Counted from the first letter of the stretch, positions 37,437 to 48,590 are shown. The stretch is DNA of 64,000 bases from Piscinibacter sp. (GCA_016706565.1 JADJJI010000013.1:302430-366429), one strand, 5' to 3'. Notes: generated by a model not told the origin, from the sequence alone. Numbers and translations are program-made.

Positions 37437-38090
37437 TCAGAACGTGAAGCGCGCCGGTTCCTCGAAACCCTGCAGGCGCTGCGCCACGGTGTCGAACAGC
37501 TCGACGCTTGCGAATGCATGCTCGCCGCTGCGAGTGACCAGCGTGGCGCGCATCATCGGTTGCTGGCCGACGATGGCGATCAGCCGGCCACCGACCTTCA
37601 GCTGGCCGAGCAGGCCCTGCGGCACCTCGGCCACCGAGCCCGACAGAACGATGGCGTCGAACGGTGCTTCCGCCGCCAGGCCGCGCGAGCCGTCGGCCTG
37701 GCGCACGGTGGCGTTGACGATCGCCGCACGCTTCAGGTTGTCGGCCGCCATCTTGGCCAGCTCCGGCAGGATCTCCAGCGTGGTCACGTGCTGTGCGCGG
37801 TGGGCCAGCAATGCGGCCATGTAGCCCGAACCCGCGCCCACCTCGAGCACGCGCTCGTGCTTGTGCACGCCCAGCTCCTGCAGCAGGCGCGCCTCGACGC
37901 GCGGCGCCAGCATGCACTGGCCGCCGGGCAGCGGCACCTCGGTGTCGACGAAGGCCAGGGCGCGGTAGGCGGCAGGCACGAAATCCTCGCGCTTGACCAC
38001 GGTCAGCAGCGAGAGCACGGCGGGGTCGAGCACCTCCCAGGGGCGGATCTGCTGCTCGATCATGTTGAAGCGGGCTTGTTCGATGTTCAT
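37437..38090 (-). CDS. pcm: Protein-L-isoaspartate O-methyltransferase
   Basis: This 217-residue SAM-dependent enzyme methylates isoaspartyl residues to start protein repair. Marks are MIEQQIRPWEVLDP and REDFVPAAYRALAFVDTEVPL, VLEVGAGSGYMAALLA (SAM motif I), and DAIVLSGSVAEVPQGLLGQL. It lacks the long N-terminus of some relatives. It lies at the head of pcm-rhodanese-tolC, with 28 bases between it and the RND pump gene upstream. Confidence 0.92.
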   Translation of the reverse strand: MNIEQARFNMIEQQIRPWEVLDPAVLSLLTVVKREDFVPAAYRALAFVDTEVPLPGGQCMLAPRVEARLLQELGVHKHERVLEVGAGSGYMAALLAHRAQHVTTLEILPELAKMAADNLKRAAIVNATVRQADGSRGLAAEAPFDAIVLSGSVAEVPQGLLGQLKVGGRLIAIVGQQPMMRATLVTRSGEHAFASVELFDTVAQRLQGFEEPARFTF

Positions 38091-38118
38091 GGTGGAGTCC
38101 TCCGGGTAACCCCTGATT

Positions 38119-41100
38119 TTATTCGGCAGGCGCCATGCCGGCGGCTTGACCTGTCGCAGGCGGGCGCGGCATCAGCCGGCGTTTGAGCCAGTTCGACAGG
38201 TCGTCGAGGTAGCAATAGATGACCGGCACCACCACCAGCGTGAGCAGCGACGAGGTGATCACCCCGCCGATCACCGCCTGGCCCATCGGGGCGCGCTGCT
38301 CCGAGCCCTCTGTCAGCGCGAAGGCCAGCGGCACCATGCCGAAGACCATCGCCAGCGTCGTCATCAGGATCGGCCGCAGCCGCACCTGCGCGGCATGCAG
38401 CAGCGCCTCTTCGCGGCCCATCGGCGCGACGTCGTGGTCCAGCCCGTGCTCGCCGGTGTGCTCGCCGCGCCGCGAGCGGATCGCGAAGTCGATCAGCAGG
38501 ATGGCGTTCTTCGTCACCAGGCCCATCAGCATGACGATGCCGATGATCGAGAACATGTTCAGCGTCGAGCGGAACATCAGCAGCGCCAGCACCACGCCGA
38601 TCAGCGTCAGCGGCAGCGAACTCATCAGCGCCAGCGGCTGCAGGAAGCTGCGGAACTGGCTGGCCAGGATCATGTAGATGAACACCACCGCCAGGCCGAG
38701 CGCGCCCACGGCGTAGGTGAAGGACTCGTTCATGTTCTTCGTCGAGCCGCCGAACACGTAGCGGTAGCCCGGCGGCCAGGCGACGCCGTCGAGAAGCTTC
38801 TTGATATCGGCCGACACGTCGCCCGAACTGCGGCCCAGCGCATTGGCGTCGATGTTGATCTCGCGGTTGAGGTCGCGGCGGTTGATCTGGTTCGGCCCGG
38901 TGGAGGGCGTGATGTCGGCCACCTGCGACAGCCGCACGACGCGCGGCGAGCCGTCGGCGGCAGCGGCCACGGTGATCGGCAGGCGCTGCAGATCGCCCAG
39001 CGCGTCGCGGCCGGCCGGCGTGAGGCGCACGTTGACGTCGTAGTTCTCGCCGTCGGGGGCGCGCCAGTTGCCCACCGTGGTGCCGGCGACCAGCGTGCGC
39101 AGCGTGCCGGCCAGCGCGTTGACGTCGAGGCCGAGGTCGGCCGCGGCGTCGCGCTTGACCTCGATGGCCACCGTCGGCTTGTCGGGCTTGAGCGTGCTGT
39201 CCAGGTCCACCAGGCCGGGGATCTCGCGCATCTTCGCGGTGATCGCCTGCGACAGCCGCGCCAGCTCGGCGAGGTCCGTGCCCTGGATGGAGAACTGCAG
39301 GCTCTTGCTGCCGCCCAGGTCGGTCTGGCCGATGTTGGTGACGGTGATCCCGGGGATGCGCGCGAGCCGCTCGCGCAGTGGCAGCACCATCTGGTTCACG
39401 CTGCGCTGGCGGTCCTTGCGGTCGACCAGGCGCACGTAGGTGGAGCCGTAGATCTTGCCGGCCGCGAAGCCGCTGTTGATGGTGGTGACGGTGTAGCGCA
39501 CCTCGGGCAGTTCGCGCAGTGCGGCGTCGACCTGCTTGGCGCGCATCTCGGTGACTTCGAGCGACGAGCCCACCGGCGTGTAGAAGTTGACCTGCGTTTC
39601 GGAGAAATCGGCCTTGGGCACGAACTCCGCGCCGAGCAGCGGGATGATGAAGAAGCTGCCCGCGAAGGTGGCGAAGGCCAGCACCAGCGTGGTGAGCTTG
39701 TGCTTGAGCGACCAGCCCAGGATGTGCTGGTAAGCATCCGACAGCCATTGCGTGAGGCGGTCGAACTGCAGCGTGACGCGGCCGATCGTGCGGTCGTACA
39801 GCGTCACCGGCGGGCCGCGGTGCACGCCGTGCGCCTGCGGGTCGTGCCAGATGCTCGACAGCATCGGGTCGAGCGTGAAGCTGACGAACATCGAGATCAG
39901 CACCGCCGCCACGATGGTCAGGCCGAACTCGTGGAAGAACTTGCCGACGATGCCGCCCATGAAGCCGATGGGCAGGAACACCGCCACGATCGACAGCGTG
40001 GTGGCCAGCACCGCCAGGCCGATCTCGGCGGTGCCGTCGAGCGCCGCCTGGTGGGCGGACTTGCCCATCTGCACGTGGCGAACGATGTTCTCGCGAACCA
40101 CGATCGCGTCGTCGATCAGCAGGCCCACGCACAGGCTCAGCGCCATCATCGTGATGCCGTTGATCGTGAAGCCGAACAGGTACATGAACAGGAAGGTGCC
40201 GATCAGCGCGATCGGCAGCGTGAGGCCGGTGATGACGGTGGAACGCCAGCTGTTCAGGAACAGGAAGACGATGAGCACGGTCAGCACGGCGCCTTCGATC
40301 AGCGTGCGCTGCACGTTGGCCACCGAGACGCGGATCGAGCGCGAGTTGTCGCGGTTGACCTCGACCTTCACGCCCGGCGGCGTCAGGGCCTTGGCGTCGT
40401 CGAGCGCCTTCATCAGCCCGTCGACCACGGCGATGGTGTTCTCGCCCTGCGACTTCAGCACCGACAGCAGCACGGTGCGCTGGCCGTTGTACAGCGCCAG
40501 GCTCTCGACTTCCTGCGGGCCGTCGGTCACGTCGGCGAGTTGCCAGAGCTTGACCGGGTTGCCGTTGCGTCGGGCCACCACGATCTCGCGGAAGTCCTCC
40601 GGCCGTTTCAGCCGCGCGTTGATCTGCACCACGCGCTCCTGGTCGGCCGAGCGGATCGCGCCCATCGGCAGTTCCTGGTTCTCGCTCTTCACGGCGGCGA
40701 CGATCTGGTCGACGCCGATGCCGAAGGCTTCCAGCGCCGCCGGCTTCACGTACAGGTTGATCTGCCGCTGCAGCCCGCCGACGACGCTGACCGAGCCGAC
40801 GCCGCGCACGTTCTCGAGCTTCTTCTGCAGCACCTGCTGCGCCCAGGTGGTGAGTTCCTGCGGCGACTTCTTGCCGTCGGCCGACAGGATCGCCACGTTG
40901 AACACCGGCTGGCTGGCCGGGTCGAAGCGCGAGATGCGCGGCTCCTTGACCTCGTCGCGCAGCAGCGGGCGGATCAGCGCCACCTTCTCGCGCACGTCTT
41001 CGGCCGCCTTGCGCCCGTCGATGTCGAGGTTGAACTCGACGATCACGACCGAGCTGCCCTCGTAGGAGCGCGAGTACAGCGAGCTGATGCCGGCGACAGT

Positions 41101-41316
41101 ATTGACCGCCTCCTCGACCTTCTTGGTGACCTCGGACTCGACGATCTCCGGCGAGGCACCGGGGTAGTCCATCTGCACCACCACGGTGGGGAAGTCGATG
41201 TTCGGGAACTGGTCGACCGCCAGGCGCTGGTAGCTGAACAAGCCCAGCACCACGAAGGCGAGCATGACCATCACGGCCATCACCGGGTTGCCGATCGAGA
41301 TGCGGGTGAACCACAT
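38119..41316 (-). CDS. RND efflux pump inner-membrane permease (AcrB/MdtB type)
   Basis: This 1065-residue HAE1-type RND transporter has twelve membrane segments and two large periplasmic loops. The N-terminus is MWFTRISIGNPVMAVMVML. VGLLIDDAIVVRENI in TM4 contains the proton-relay aspartate pair, and GGIVGKFFHEFGLTIVAAVL, DRKDRQRSVNQM and IVMLMGLVTKNAILLIDFAI are all in place. Length is normal. It exports drugs, solvents or metabolites using the proton gradient. The adaptor and a TetR regulator are encoded upstream in the same direction, so this is a regulated pump operon; tolC downstream probably completes it. Confidence 0.93.
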   Translation of the reverse strand: MWFTRISIGNPVMAVMVMLAFVVLGLFSYQRLAVDQFPNIDFPTVVVQMDYPGASPEIVESEVTKKVEEAVNTVAGISSLYSRSYEGSSVVIVEFNLDIDGRKAAEDVREKVALIRPLLRDEVKEPRISRFDPASQPVFNVAILSADGKKSPQELTTWAQQVLQKKLENVRGVGSVSVVGGLQRQINLYVKPAALEAFGIGVDQIVAAVKSENQELPMGAIRSADQERVVQINARLKRPEDFREIVVARRNGNPVKLWQLADVTDGPQEVESLALYNGQRTVLLSVLKSQGENTIAVVDGLMKALDDAKALTPPGVKVEVNRDNSRSIRVSVANVQRTLIEGAVLTVLIVFLFLNSWRSTVITGLTLPIALIGTFLFMYLFGFTINGITMMALSLCVGLLIDDAIVVRENIVRHVQMGKSAHQAALDGTAEIGLAVLATTLSIVAVFLPIGFMGGIVGKFFHEFGLTIVAAVLISMFVSFTLDPMLSSIWHDPQAHGVHRGPPVTLYDRTIGRVTLQFDRLTQWLSDAYQHILGWSLKHKLTTLVLAFATFAGSFFIIPLLGAEFVPKADFSETQVNFYTPVGSSLEVTEMRAKQVDAALRELPEVRYTVTTINSGFAAGKIYGSTYVRLVDRKDRQRSVNQMVLPLRERLARIPGITVTNIGQTDLGGSKSLQFSIQGTDLAELARLSQAITAKMREIPGLVDLDSTLKPDKPTVAIEVKRDAAADLGLDVNALAGTLRTLVAGTTVGNWRAPDGENYDVNVRLTPAGRDALGDLQRLPITVAAAADGSPRVVRLSQVADITPSTGPNQINRRDLNREINIDANALGRSSGDVSADIKKLLDGVAWPPGYRYVFGGSTKNMNESFTYAVGALGLAVVFIYMILASQFRSFLQPLALMSSLPLTLIGVVLALLMFRSTLNMFSIIGIVMLMGLVTKNAILLIDFAIRSRRGEHTGEHGLDHDVAPMGREEALLHAAQVRLRPILMTTLAMVFGMVPLAFALTEGSEQRAPMGQAVIGGVITSSLLTLVVVPVIYCYLDDLSNWLKRRLMPRPPATGQAAGMAPAE

Positions 41317-41334
41317 GCTGCGTTCGCCCCGGCG

Positions 41335-42477
41335 TCAGCGGGCGGCCGAGACGGCGGCCGGGCCGACCAGGCGCACCGGCGTGCCGTCGCGCACGGAGCC
41401 GGCGGTACCCGTGAGCACCGTCGCGCCCTCGCTCAGGCCGCCGGCGATCGCCACCCAGGGTTGGCCGCCGACATCGCCGCGGGTGCCGAGCGTCACCGTC
41501 TTCAGCACCGCCTTGCCTCCTTCGACCTGCAGCACGTACGGCTGCGACAGATCGGTGCGCACGGCGGCCAGCGGCACCGCCAGCACCTGGCTCTGCGACA
41601 CCGCGATGCGCCCGCGCGCGAACAGGCCCTGGCGCAGTGCCGGGTTCGCATCGATGGCGAGGTAGACCAGCACCGAGCGGCTGCCCGTCTGCGCACTCGG
41701 GTTGATGCGGGCGACGCGGGCATTGACCGGCTCGATCAGGCCGTCGACCTGCAGCGCAGCCGTCTGGCCCAGCGCCAGCGCCACCACGTCTTCGGGGGCG
41801 ACGGCGGCCTCGAGTTCGAGCCGCGACAGGTCGACGATCTCGACGATGCGCGCATCCACCGCGACGCGTTCGCCCGGCTGCGCCAGGCGCTGCGAGACCA
41901 GGCCGGAAATCGGCGCGACCAGCGTGCCGTCGGCGCGCGCCTTGCGAGCCAGTTCCACCGCGGCCATCGCGGCCAGGTGGTTGGCTTGCGCTGCGGCCTC
42001 GTTGGACACCGAGGTCTCCAACCCGGTCGGCGAGATGAAGCCCTGTGCGACCAGCGCGCGGTTGTTCTCCAGCGTGCGCTTGGCGATGTCGAGCTGCGCG
42101 CGCGCCGACGAAGCGGTCTGCTCGGCTTGGCGCAGCCGCCAGTCGAGCTCGGTGGTGTCGAGCTGGCCCAGCACCTGGCCGGCCTTGACGCGGTCGCCTT
42201 CACGGACGCTGAGGCTGCGCAACTCGGCGGCGACCTTGGCCTTGACCAGCGCGCTGTTCACCGCTTTCAGCCCGCCCGACACTTCCAGCGTGCGGCCCAG
42301 CGCCACGGAGCGCGCCACCACCACGTCGGACGGAGCCAGGTCGAGCGCCAGCGTCGAGCGCGCCGAGGGGGCAGCCGCGGCCTGCTCGGCCTTGCGCGCC
42401 AGCAGCGCGCGGGCGACCAGCGCGCCGACGACCAGCAGCACCAGCAGCGGGATGATCCACTTCAGGTGGCGCTTCAT
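41335..42477 (-). CDS. RND efflux periplasmic adaptor
   Basis: This 380-residue membrane-fusion protein has one N-terminal membrane segment (WIIPLLVLLVVGALVARALL). It then has a lipoyl half (LRSLSVREGDRVKAGQVLGQL), a short coiled-coil hairpin, the other lipoyl half (APISGLVSQRLAQPGERVAV), a beta-barrel and a membrane-proximal domain. The start at 42477 overlaps the stop of the tetR gene by four bases. It bridges the RND permease, 18 bases downstream, to TolC. Confidence 0.92.
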   Translation of the reverse strand: MKRHLKWIIPLLVLLVVGALVARALLARKAEQAAAAPSARSTLALDLAPSDVVVARSVALGRTLEVSGGLKAVNSALVKAKVAAELRSLSVREGDRVKAGQVLGQLDTTELDWRLRQAEQTASSARAQLDIAKRTLENNRALVAQGFISPTGLETSVSNEAAAQANHLAAMAAVELARKARADGTLVAPISGLVSQRLAQPGERVAVDARIVEIVDLSRLELEAAVAPEDVVALALGQTAALQVDGLIEPVNARVARINPSAQTGSRSVLVYLAIDANPALRQGLFARGRIAVSQSQVLAVPLAAVRTDLSQPYVLQVEGGKAVLKTVTLGTRGDVGGQPWVAIAGGLSEGATVLTGTAGSVRDGTPVRLVGPAAVSAAR

Positions 42478-43154
42478 GCGCGGCTCCGCGCAGCGGGGGC
42501 CGCATCGGCCCGCAGGCCGTAGAGCACCAGTTGCACGTGCTGGCGGATGAAGGCATGCGGATCGACCATCTCCACCGCCGGCGCGCAGGCGCCCAGGGAA
42601 TGTTTGTGCAGGCAGAGCATGACCATCGGGAAGACCAGCGACAGCACCGCCGAGGGCACGTCGATCGGGCGGAATTCGCCGCGCTTGACGCCGCGCTCCA
42701 GGATGCCGCCGACCAGCTGAGTGGCCGGCCCCACCACTTCGCTGCGGTAGAACTCGGCGATCTCCGGGAAGTTGCGTACCTCGGTGATGACGAGCTTGAA
42801 GACCGCGGAAGTGGGGCTGTCGAAGACCCGGCTCCACCACTGTGTGAACACCTCCGTCAGGAGCGAGGCGCAGGAGCCTTCGTACTGGGCGGCGTACTCG
42901 GCCACCGCGGCGATCTCGCTGGACAAGCGCTGGCTGATCACCGCCTTGAGCAGCTCTTCCTTGCTCGGGTAGTACAGGTACAGCGTGCCCTTGGCGACAC
43001 CGGCTCGTGCTGCCACCTCTTCTGAGCGGGTGGCCGCGAACCCCTTCTCGGCGAACAGCTCGAGCGCCGCGTCGATCAGCTCCTGAGGGCGGGCCTCCTT
43101 GCGGCGCTGTCGCGGTGCATGGGGCGGGGCGGTGGCGAGGCTGGGAATCGACAT
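42474..43154 (-). CDS. TetR-family repressor of the RND pump operon
   Basis: This 226-residue regulator has a TetR helix-turn-helix at residues of about 25-70 (LIDAALELFAEKGFAATRSEEV, AGVAKGTLYLYYPSKEELL) and a helical ligand domain with DSPTSAVFKLVITEVRNFPEI. The start is set at 43154 (MSIPSLA) instead of 43205, which would run through the operator. It is translationally coupled to the adaptor gene. A perfect palindrome lies 4 bases upstream of its start, so it most likely represses itself and the pump, and perhaps the divergent MacAB-type genes. Confidence 0.92.
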   Translation of the reverse strand: MSIPSLATAPPHAPRQRRKEARPQELIDAALELFAEKGFAATRSEEVAARAGVAKGTLYLYYPSKEELLKAVISQRLSSEIAAVAEYAAQYEGSCASLLTEVFTQWWSRVFDSPTSAVFKLVITEVRNFPEIAEFYRSEVVGPATQLVGGILERGVKRGEFRPIDVPSAVLSLVFPMVMLCLHKHSLGACAPAVEMVDPHAFIRQHVQLVLYGLRADAAPAARSRA

Positions 43155-43158
43155 AATG

Positions 43159-43172
43159 ACTGACCGGTCAGT
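43159..43172. promoter_or_regulatory. Palindromic TetR operator between the two export operons
   Basis: ACTGACCGGTCAGT is a perfect 14-base palindrome, with a second ACCGGT core at 43178-43183 one and a half helical turns on. The TGACCGGTCA form is typical for TetR repressors of RND pumps in proteobacteria. It sits between the tetR start and the divergent adaptor gene, so it may control both. Confidence 0.8.
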
Positions 43173-43283
43173 AATGTACCGGTCCGGGTAAGGTGGGTCA
43201 AGCATGCCATGCCGCCGTAAAGAAGCATGAACGCCGCGTATCTGAACCGGCCGCGAGCGGCGCGCTGCCTAGAATTCGCGGCC

Positions 43284-44936
43284 ATGAAACACATGCGGTG
43301 GTGGGTGGGTGGCGTGGTCGTGCTGGGCGCTGCCGGTGCCGCCTGGTGGTGGACGCAGCGCGACGCCGACTCGGCGACCAGCTACCGCACCGCGAAGATC
43401 GAACGCGGCGCGCTGATCGCGGCCGTGTCGTCCTCTGGCACCGTGAACCCGGTGTCGCAGGTCAGCGTCGGCAGCCAGGTGTCGGGCCAGATCAAGGAAA
43501 TGCGCGCCGACTTCAACACCGAGGTCAAGCAGGGCCAGCTGATCGCCCGCATCGACCCCGAGAGCTTCGAGTACAAGGTGCGTCAGGCCAATGCCGACCT
43601 GGAGTCGGCGCGCGCCGCGGTGCTCAACGCGCAGGCCAACGTCGCGGCGGTGATGGCCGGCGTGTCCAAGGCCAGGCTGGAAGCCGACAACGCGCAGCGC
43701 GACGCACAGCGCAAGCAGGACTTGCTGGCGAAGAACTTCATCTCGCAGGCGGACTACGACAACTCGCGCAACACCGCGTCGTCGCTGGGCGAGTCGCTCA
43801 AGGTGGCGCAGGCCCAGGCCGACGTGGCCCGTGCGCAGGCGGTGAGCGCGCAGGCGGTGGTCAAGCAGCGCGATGCCGCACTGGCGCAGGCCAAGGTCGA
43901 CCTGGAGCGCACCGAGATCCGCTCGCCGGTGGATGGCGTGGTCATCAAGCGCAGCGTCGACGTCGGCCAGACAGTCGCGGCGAGCCTGCAGGCGCCGGAG
44001 CTGTTCATCATCGCGCGCAACCTGCAGGACATGCAGGTCGAGGCCTCGATCGACGAGGCCGACATCTCGCGCGTCAAGCCGCAGCAGGCGGTGAGCTTCA
44101 CCATCGACGCCTTTCCCGGCCGCAGCTTCGAAGGCCGAGTCAGCCAGATCCGCAAGGCGGCGGTGTCGACGCAGAACGTCGTCACCTACACCGTCGTCGT
44201 CGGCTTCTCCAATCCGGGCGGCACGGTGCTGCCGGGCATGACGGCCAACGTGCGCATCGTCACCGAGACGCGCCAGAACGTGCTCAAGGTGCCCAACGCC
44301 GCGCTGCGCGTGCGGATCGCCGGCGTCGAGCCGGCGGCGGCGCCGGCCTCGTCGGCCGATGCGGGTGGTGGCAGCCGCACGGGCTCGGCCTGGCAGTGGC
44401 TGCCTGCAGCCAACGCTCAGGAGTCCGCGCCGGGTGCGCCGGCCTCCGCGGCCGCGGGCGGGGGGCCGCTCGCGGAGTTGCGCAACCGGCTTGCCGGCGA
44501 ACTGCAGCTCACGCCGGCGCAACTGGAGAAGGTCGACGCCGTGATCGCCCAGGCCCGACCCCGCTTCGCCGAACTGCGCGGCCTGCCCGAAGACGAACGG
44601 GCCAGGGCGCGCGAACGCATCGTGGCCGACATCCGCGCGCGTGTGGCCGAACTGCTCGATGCCGGGCAGAAGGCGCGCTACCAGCAGATTGCGGCCGAAT
44701 CGGCCGGCCGCCAGCCTGCGCGCGGCCGCCTCTACCTGCTCGACGCCAAGGGCAAGCCCGCGGCCTACAACGTGCGCCTGGGCATCACCGACGGTGTGTC
44801 CACCGAGCTGGTCGTCTCTCCCGGATCGCCGAATGCCGACGTGCTGCGCGAAGGCGCCACGGTGATCACCGGCGTGAACGCGCCGGGCAGCGCCGCCCCG
44901 CGCAGCGGCACGGCCGGCCCGCGGCCGATGTTCTGA
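43284..44936 (+). CDS. MacA-like periplasmic adaptor with a Spy/CpxP-like insert
   Basis: This is a 550-residue adaptor for the ABC exporter encoded next. It has a membrane segment (WWVGGVVVLGAAGAAWWW), lipoyl halves (VGSQVSGQIKEMRADFNTEV, IRSPVDGVVIKRSVDVGQTV), a long coiled coil and a beta-barrel (VEASIDEADISRVKPQQAVSF). Residues of about 395-472 interrupt the membrane-proximal domain with a helical stretch containing LQLTPAQLEKVDAVIAQARP and DAGQKARYQQI. This resembles the paired LTxxQ helices of Spy/CpxP periplasmic chaperones. The start MKHMRWW is set at 43284; 43227 would add 19 residues. A -10-like TAGAAT lies nine bases before the ATG. Confidence 0.88.
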   Translation: MKHMRWWVGGVVVLGAAGAAWWWTQRDADSATSYRTAKIERGALIAAVSSSGTVNPVSQVSVGSQVSGQIKEMRADFNTEVKQGQLIARIDPESFEYKVRQANADLESARAAVLNAQANVAAVMAGVSKARLEADNAQRDAQRKQDLLAKNFISQADYDNSRNTASSLGESLKVAQAQADVARAQAVSAQAVVKQRDAALAQAKVDLERTEIRSPVDGVVIKRSVDVGQTVAASLQAPELFIIARNLQDMQVEASIDEADISRVKPQQAVSFTIDAFPGRSFEGRVSQIRKAAVSTQNVVTYTVVVGFSNPGGTVLPGMTANVRIVTETRQNVLKVPNAALRVRIAGVEPAAAPASSADAGGGSRTGSAWQWLPAANAQESAPGAPASAAAGGGPLAELRNRLAGELQLTPAQLEKVDAVIAQARPRFAELRGLPEDERARARERIVADIRARVAELLDAGQKARYQQIAAESAGRQPARGRLYLLDAKGKPAAYNVRLGITDGVSTELVVSPGSPNADVLREGATVITGVNAPGSAAPRSGTAGPRPMF

Positions 44937-44946
44937 GGCGCGGCGC

Positions 44947-45659
44947 ATGGCACTCATCGAGGCCGACGGCCTGATCAAGACCTACACGATGGGCGACCAG
45001 ACCGTGCACGCGCTGCGCGACGTGTCGCTGCGCATCGACGAAGGCGAGTTCGTCGCCGTGATGGGCGCCTCGGGTTCTGGCAAGAGCACGCTGATGAACA
45101 TCCTCGGCTGCCTGGACCGGCCGACCGCGGGCATCTACCGGCTGGCCGGCGAGGAGGTCGATGCGATGGAGGGTGACGCGCTCGCCTCGATCCGCAACCG
45201 GCGCATCGGCTTCGTGTTCCAGCAGTTCAACCTGCTGCCGCGCACCAGCGCGCTGGAGAACGTCGAGCTGCCGATGGTCTATGCCGGCGTGAAGCCGGCC
45301 GAGCGGCGCGCGCGGGCGCTGGAAGCGCTGTCGCGCGTGGGCCTGGGCGAGCGCGGCCTGCACACGCCGTCGGAGCTCTCCGGTGGCCAGCAGCAGCGCG
45401 TCGCGATCGCGCGCGCGCTGGTCAACCGTCCGCAGCTGATCCTGGCCGACGAGCCCACCGGCGCGCTGGACTCGCAGACCTCGGAAGACATCATGCGATT
45501 GCTCACCGCGCTGAACGAACAGGGCATGACGATCGTCATCGTCACCCACGAGCAGGACATCTCGGCCTGGGCCTCACGGCGCATCGTGTTTCGCGACGGG
45601 CGCATCATCGAAGACATTCGACAGCAGCCGGTGCGGCCTGCGCCTGCCGAGGCGCTGGC

Positions 45660-45663
<4 letters not shown>
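44947..45663 (+). CDS. MacB-type ABC transporter ATP-binding protein
   Basis: This 238-residue ATPase has Walker A GASGSGKST, FVFQQFNLLPRTSALENV, signature [15 protein letters not shown], Walker B ILADEPTGALD and the switch histidine in VIVTHEQDIS. This is the pattern of the MacB nucleotide-binding domain, here as a separate protein. It starts 10 bases after the adaptor stop and overlaps the permease gene by four bases (ATGA). Confidence 0.92.
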
Positions 45664-46892
<1,229 letters not shown>

Positions 46893-46943
46893 CGCCGCGG
46901 CCGGCCGGTATCATCCGCGCCACCTCGGGATCCGGAGAGCGGT

Positions 46944-47777
46944 TTGGACGTTGCGCTGTGGGTGGTACTGGCCAAGGCGGCCGTGATGGGCGTGGTGGAG
47001 GGGCTCACCGAGTTCCTGCCGATCTCGAGCACCGGGCACCTGATCCTGGCCGGCTCGCTGCTCGGCTTCACCGACGACAAGAGCAAGGTCTTCGACATCG
47101 CCATCCAGACCGGCGCCATCGTCGCGGTGATCATCGTCTACTGGCAGCGCCTGCGCGACACCGCCTCGGGGCTGGCGCAGGGCAGCGCTCAGGCGCGGCG
47201 CTTCACGCTCAACGTGGCCATCGCCTTCGCACCGGCGGTGGTGCTCGGCCTGCTGTTCGGCAAGGCGATCAAGGCGAACCTGTTCACGCCCACGGTGGTG
47301 GCCAGCGCCTTCATCGTCGGCGGTTTCGTCATCCTGTGGGCCGAGCGGCGCACGGTGGCCGCGAGCGTGCGCTCCGTCGACGACATGACGACGCTGGATG
47401 CGCTCAAGGTCGGCCTGGTGCAGTGCCTGGCGATGATCCCCGGCACCAGCCGATCCGGCGCCACCATCATCGGCGGCATGCTGCTCGGGCTGGACCGCAA
47501 GGTCGCCACCGACTTCAGCTTCTACCTGGCCATCCCGACGCTGGTGGGCGCCGGCGCGTACAGCCTCTACAAGGAGCGCGCGCTGCTGTCGATGGCCGAC
47601 CTGCCGCTGTTCGGCGTCGGGCTGCTGTTCTCGTTCATCTCTGCATGGATCTGCGTGCGCTGGCTGCTGCGCTACATCGCCAGCCACACCTTCACGCCCT
47701 TCGCCTGGTACCGCATCGCCTTCGGCGTCGTCGTGCTGGTCACCGCGCAGATGGGCTGGGTGACCTGGGCGGATTGA
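46944..47777 (+). CDS. uppP: Undecaprenyl-diphosphatase UppP
   Basis: This is a 277-residue inner-membrane enzyme that recycles undecaprenyl diphosphate for cell-wall synthesis and gives bacitracin resistance. Two conserved motifs face the active site: [18 protein letters not shown] near the start and [20 protein letters not shown] at about residues 155-174. It starts with TTG 46944, supported by GGAGAG at 46933-46938. Its 3' end overlaps the convergent trmB gene by 38 bases. Confidence 0.94.
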   Translation: MDVALWVVLAKAAVMGVVEGLTEFLPISSTGHLILAGSLLGFTDDKSKVFDIAIQTGAIVAVIIVYWQRLRDTASGLAQGSAQARRFTLNVAIAFAPAVVLGLLFGKAIKANLFTPTVVASAFIVGGFVILWAERRTVAASVRSVDDMTTLDALKVGLVQCLAMIPGTSRSGATIIGGMLLGLDRKVATDFSFYLAIPTLVGAGAYSLYKERALLSMADLPLFGVGLLFSFISAWICVRWLLRYIASHTFTPFAWYRIAFGVVVLVTAQMGWVTWAD

Positions 47778-48486
47778 CCGGCGACGCCGCATCGCGGCGC
47801 TCGAACACCAGGTCCCACACGCCGTGGCCGAGCTTGAGGCCGCGGTTCTCGAACTTGGTCAGCGGGCGGTAATCGGGCCGCGGCGCGTAGCCGTCGAAGC
47901 GATTGCGCAGCCCCGGTTCGGCCGACAGCACGGCGAGCATCTGTTCCGCATAGGGCTGCCAGTCGGTCGCGCAGTGCAGATAGCCGCCGGGAGCGATGCG
48001 GCTGGCGAGCAGGGCCACGAACGGGGCCTGGATGAGGCGGCGCTTGTGGTGCCGCTTCTTGTGCCACGGGTCGGGGAAGAAAACGTGCACGCCGGCCAGC
48101 GAGGCAGGCGCCACCATCTGTTCCAGCACCTCGACCGCGTCGTGCTGGAAGATGCGCAGGTTGCTCAGTGCGCGTTCCTCGATGCGCTGCAGCAGCGCGC
48201 CGACGCCCGGCGGATGCACCTCGATGCCGATGAAGTCGAGTTCCGGCCGGGCCTGCGCGATCTGAGCGGTGGCGTCGCCCATGCCGAAGCCGATCTCGAC
48301 GATGTGCGGCGCCTTGCGACCGAAGGTTTCGCTGAAATCCGCGGGACGCGGCTCGAACGGCAGCACATAGCGTGGCGCCAGTTCAGCCAGCGCGCGCACC
48401 TGCCCGCTGCCCATGCGGCCGGCACGCACGACATAGCTGCGGATGCCGGCACGTCGGGCGGCTTGATCGGGGGGCGGGGCGGTCAT
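47740..48486 (-). CDS. trmB: tRNA (guanine-N7-)-methyltransferase TrmB
   Basis: This 248-residue enzyme forms m7G46 in tRNA. Marks are [20 protein letters not shown] (SAM site), [15 protein letters not shown], the catalytic [20 protein letters not shown], and [15 protein letters not shown]. The C-terminal [19 protein letters not shown] is family-typical. The start at 48486 was chosen; a longer frame upstream shows no homology. The last 38 bases overlap uppP antisense. Confidence 0.93.
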   Translation of the reverse strand: MTAPPPDQAARRAGIRSYVVRAGRMGSGQVRALAELAPRYVLPFEPRPADFSETFGRKAPHIVEIGFGMGDATAQIAQARPELDFIGIEVHPPGVGALLQRIEERALSNLRIFQHDAVEVLEQMVAPASLAGVHVFFPDPWHKKRHHKRRLIQAPFVALLASRIAPGGYLHCATDWQPYAEQMLAVLSAEPGLRNRFDGYAPRPDYRPLTKFENRGLKLGHGVWDLVFERRDAASPVNPPRSPSPSAR

Positions 48487-48590
48487 CGAAGGGCCGTCGA
48501 CAAGGCGAGGGCGCGGATTGTGCCCGAAGCGCGACAGCCCGCCCGTCGCGCCCGTTATGCTTGCCTGCAGCGCCTCACGCGCCCGAACCC

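Noticed and set aside
38146-42522. A 1458-codon open frame on the plus strand opposite the RND pump and adaptor
   Set aside because: It is Arg/His/Gln/Ala-rich without domain features, the usual antisense echo of GC-rich genes. The minus strand encodes a clear RND pump and adaptor.
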